Shown here piece by piece: positions 28,399 through 29,933 of a stretch of DNA of 29,933 nt. Within the stretch, counting starts at the first letter, position 1. Each line of letters begins with the position of its first letter. The translations under genes were made by a program, and so were the position numbers. This stretch comes from JAZDEL01 sp043820655 (lineage in GTDB: Archaea > Iainarchaeota > Iainarchaeia > Iainarchaeales > JAZDEL01): the NCBI GenBank assembly GCA_043820655.1, contig JBDRDO010000033.1:1-29933 (forward strand), read 5' to 3'. Below the pieces are notes generated by a model. It searched no databases, was not told the DNA's origin, and was given only the letters and a program-made list of their open reading frames with translations.

Positions 28399-28967
28399 AA
28401 AAGAGAATTAAAGAAATTCTCGGAAACAAATACATTGGAATAGCGGCAATTCTGATTTCATTGGCTTTTCTTTTTCTTATTGCAACTGGGCCGAAATTGG
28501 CACACTTTTCGGCAGAGGAAGGTTCATATCTAACGCATAACGTACTAAGCGAATTACAGAACGTAGACGGAACACCAATCAAAGTTAACCCTGCGATAAA
28601 AACGCAATGGATAAATGGCAAACAACTTAGAATAAAAACCAGCGTAAATCTGGAATGCGGCGAGGAAATAACTGGGGGGAATTTTGAAATACGAGGCGAC
28701 ACAATTATTCTGAAGTACGATAAATCAATAACTTGTTTTGGGCATTGTCATTGTATGGACAATGGCGCCGGACTTACATATGTGCTAACTGACCTTGAGG
28801 AGAAAGATTATGAATTCCAAATTGAGGGGGGGATGAATCCTGTCTCGTTTATTGCGTACCTTTTATGGGCGGCACTCTATCTCGTTGTCGAAATAATAAA
28901 TGGAATAGTTTATCTAGCACTATATCTGCTCGCCGAACTAATCAAGTTTTTAACAGGGCAGAATTGA
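28395..28967 (+). CDS. Membrane protein with extracytoplasmic Cys-rich beta domain
   Basis: A 190-residue protein: N-terminal anchor YIGIAAILISLAFLFLIATG, an outside domain of about 110 residues with NLECGEEITGGNFEIRGDTIILKYD and SITCFGHCHCMDNGAGLTYVLTDLEEKDYEF, a beta pattern with four cysteines also found in small bacterial exported proteins, then two C-terminal hydrophobic segments (MNPVSFIAYLLWAALYLVV and GIVYLALYLLAELI). I do not recognise a named family. Base composition is visibly more AT-rich than neighbours, with ATA, CTA, CAA and CGA codons they mostly avoid, which hints at recent acquisition or relaxed selection. It is translationally coupled to the BofA-like gene and ends six bases before the opposing radical SAM gene. 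Confidence 0.65.
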   Translation: MKKRIKEILGNKYIGIAAILISLAFLFLIATGPKLAHFSAEEGSYLTHNVLSELQNVDGTPIKVNPAIKTQWINGKQLRIKTSVNLECGEEITGGNFEIRGDTIILKYDKSITCFGHCHCMDNGAGLTYVLTDLEEKDYEFQIEGGMNPVSFIAYLLWAALYLVVEIINGIVYLALYLLAELIKFLTGQN

Positions 28968-28973
28968 AGCGAA

Positions 28974-29933
28974 TCAAACAATAATATTATTCTCAACACC
29001 GCATTTTTCACATTTGTTGCTTTTTCCGCCATCCTTAAGCCCAGCAAATTCCGCGAAATAATTGTGCCTGAATATTAAAGTGCTTCCGCATCCTTTGCAT
29101 TTCGTTATGTTTTCTTCTCCCGCTATGTTTCCTGTGTAAACATACTTCAGCCCCGCCTTTTCCGCTATGTGGCGGGCTTTGTGGACTGCGGAGGGTGATG
29201 TTGCGGCAAGGTAATTCAGTTTCCACTGCGGGGAGAATGCGGAAAAGTGCAGCGGCATTTCAGGGCTGATTCCTGCGATGAATTCGGCAACTGCCTTAAC
29301 CTGTTCATCCTTGTCATTATAGCCGGGCACGATAAGATTTGTGACTTCCACATGCACGCCCTTTTTATGGAAGCGCACGATGTTTTCTTTCACATGCTTA
29401 ATGTCCGCATTGCCGCAGACCTCTTTGTAAAAGCGCGCATCCCCCTTGAGGTCGATATTGATTGCATCAAGCAAAGGCGCGATTTCATTTGCAGCCTCGC
29501 GCGTCATGTAGCCATTACTTACCCACACATTGTAAAGCCCGTTTTCCCGCGCAATGCGCATTGTGTCAAGCGCGTACTCGGCAAAAACTGTCGGTTCAGT
29601 ATATGTGTATGCAATGCCCCCGATTTCCGCATTCAAGGTTTGCCTTACAATTTCCTCGGGGTCAGTGTAAGGCACAGCCTGCAATGCCTGCGCTGTCCAG
29701 CCCTGTGAAATCTCGGAGTTCTGGCAGTGCAGGCAGGTGAAGTTGCATCCGTATGTGCTTACCCCCATGCACTGCGTGCCCGGCATGAAATTAAACAGCG
29801 GCTTTTTTTCAATCGGGTCTATGCTCATTGTGAGGGTCTTTCCGTAAGCAAGGGTGTGCAAAATGCCTTTTGTGTTTTTCCGCACTTTACAGAAGCCAAA
29901 ACCGCCATCCGCAATTCTGCACCTGCGGTTGCA
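28974..29933 (-). CDS. AmmeMemoRadiSam-system radical SAM enzyme (5' end outside window)
   Basis: The frame stays open to base 29933, so the N-terminus is missing; the visible N-terminal part reads CNRRCRIADGGFGFCKVRK, the cysteine-rich lead of this family, so GTG 29885 is not the true start. Then DPIEKKPLFNFMPG, the radical SAM cluster motif CNFTCLHC in a STYGCNFTCLHCQN context, YTYTEPTVFAEYALD, INIDLKG and a C-terminal GLKYVYTGNIAGEENITKC. The late CKGCG and CEKCG pairs likely bind zinc. The family occurs with AMMECR1- and MEMO1-like proteins; substrate and product are unknown. Older annotation as pyruvate formate-lyase activase is misleading. Confidence 0.9.
   Translation of the reverse strand, partial: CNRRCRIADGGFGFCKVRKNTKGILHTLAYGKTLTMSIDPIEKKPLFNFMPGTQCMGVSTYGCNFTCLHCQNSEISQGWTAQALQAVPYTDPEEIVRQTLNAEIGGIAYTYTEPTVFAEYALDTMRIARENGLYNVWVSNGYMTREAANEIAPLLDAINIDLKGDARFYKEVCGNADIKHVKENIVRFHKKGVHVEVTNLIVPGYNDKDEQVKAVAEFIAGISPEMPLHFSAFSPQWKLNYLAATSPSAVHKARHIAEKAGLKYVYTGNIAGEENITKCKGCGSTLIFRHNYFAEFAGLKDGGKSNKCEKCGVENNIIV

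Noticed and set aside
29247..29740. Plus-strand open frames opposite the radical SAM gene
   Set aside because: They are complement frames of a clearly conserved gene, with His/Cys-rich nonsense composition.
1..29933. CRISPR array, insertion sequence, integrase or rRNA
   Set aside because: No regularly spaced repeats, transposase or integrase motifs, or rRNA-like sequence were found on either strand by eye.

Overview
This window is archaeal chromosome. The genes that fix the domain are the C-terminus of topoisomerase VI subunit A (left edge), Mre11, ribosomal protein L10e, diphthamide synthase Dph2, archaeal-type UMP kinase, class-1 release factor aRF1, TruD, and an S-layer protein with the N- and C-terminal signatures of methanococcal-type S-layer proteins. 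Promoters are TATA-like, several genes look leaderless, and others use a GGTGA-type ribosome binding site (for example AGGTGA at 18727 and GAGGTGA before the S-layer gene). The fermentative gene set, many small conserved unknowns and solitary informational genes suggest a small-genome DPANN-like or basal euryarchaeal lineage. That placement is inference, and I cannot name the taxon. I see no insertion sequence, CRISPR array, rRNA or phage module.

Layout. 1-5096 (+): end of top6A, then a compact porC-porD-porA-porB-cutA-acdA run. PFOR makes acetyl-CoA and reduced ferredoxin from pyruvate, and the ADP-forming acetyl-CoA synthetase alpha subunit would turn acetyl-CoA into acetate plus ATP. PEP synthase (11458-13995) handles pyruvate/PEP interconversion, so central fermentative carbon flow is well represented. 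5100-7966 (-): a three-gene operon made of a ThiI-like THUMP protein that has lost its PP-loop, a HAD phosphatase, and Mre11 without Rad50. 8091-8161: tRNA-Cys(GCA). 8244-9034: a probable toxin-antitoxin pair (small HxH protein plus winged-helix protein). 9031-10349 (-): a signal/anchor protein and a zinc-dependent phospholipase C-like protein. 10496-19694 (+, with a - pair at 15002-16068): L10e with a long Gly/Lys/Glu tail, PEP synthase, Dph2, ParB-like and UMP kinase, aRF1, TruD and a GlcNAc-1-phosphate transferase. 19671-21286 (-): flippase-like UPF0104 protein and an anchored unknown.

21508-28967 is a cell-surface region: a 967-residue S-layer protein with a palindromic TATA promoter, structured leader and terminator hairpin; a winged-helix regulator candidate; a secreted protein that shares a module with the S-layer protein; an acidic repeat-bearing membrane-anchored protein; and divergently an arrestin-like protein, a BofA-like membrane protein and another membrane protein of different base composition. 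The right edge holds a radical SAM enzyme of the AmmeMemoRadiSam group, cut by the window end.

The least expected signal is a dispersed, strongly folded intergenic element found at 11262-11400 (minus orientation) and 21321-21455 (plus orientation), with a possible decayed third copy beside tRNA-Cys. Other points of interest are the PP-loop-less ThiI homologue, the toxin-antitoxin pair, the module shared by two exported proteins, and helically phased TTTGCGC repeats at 24755-24797.
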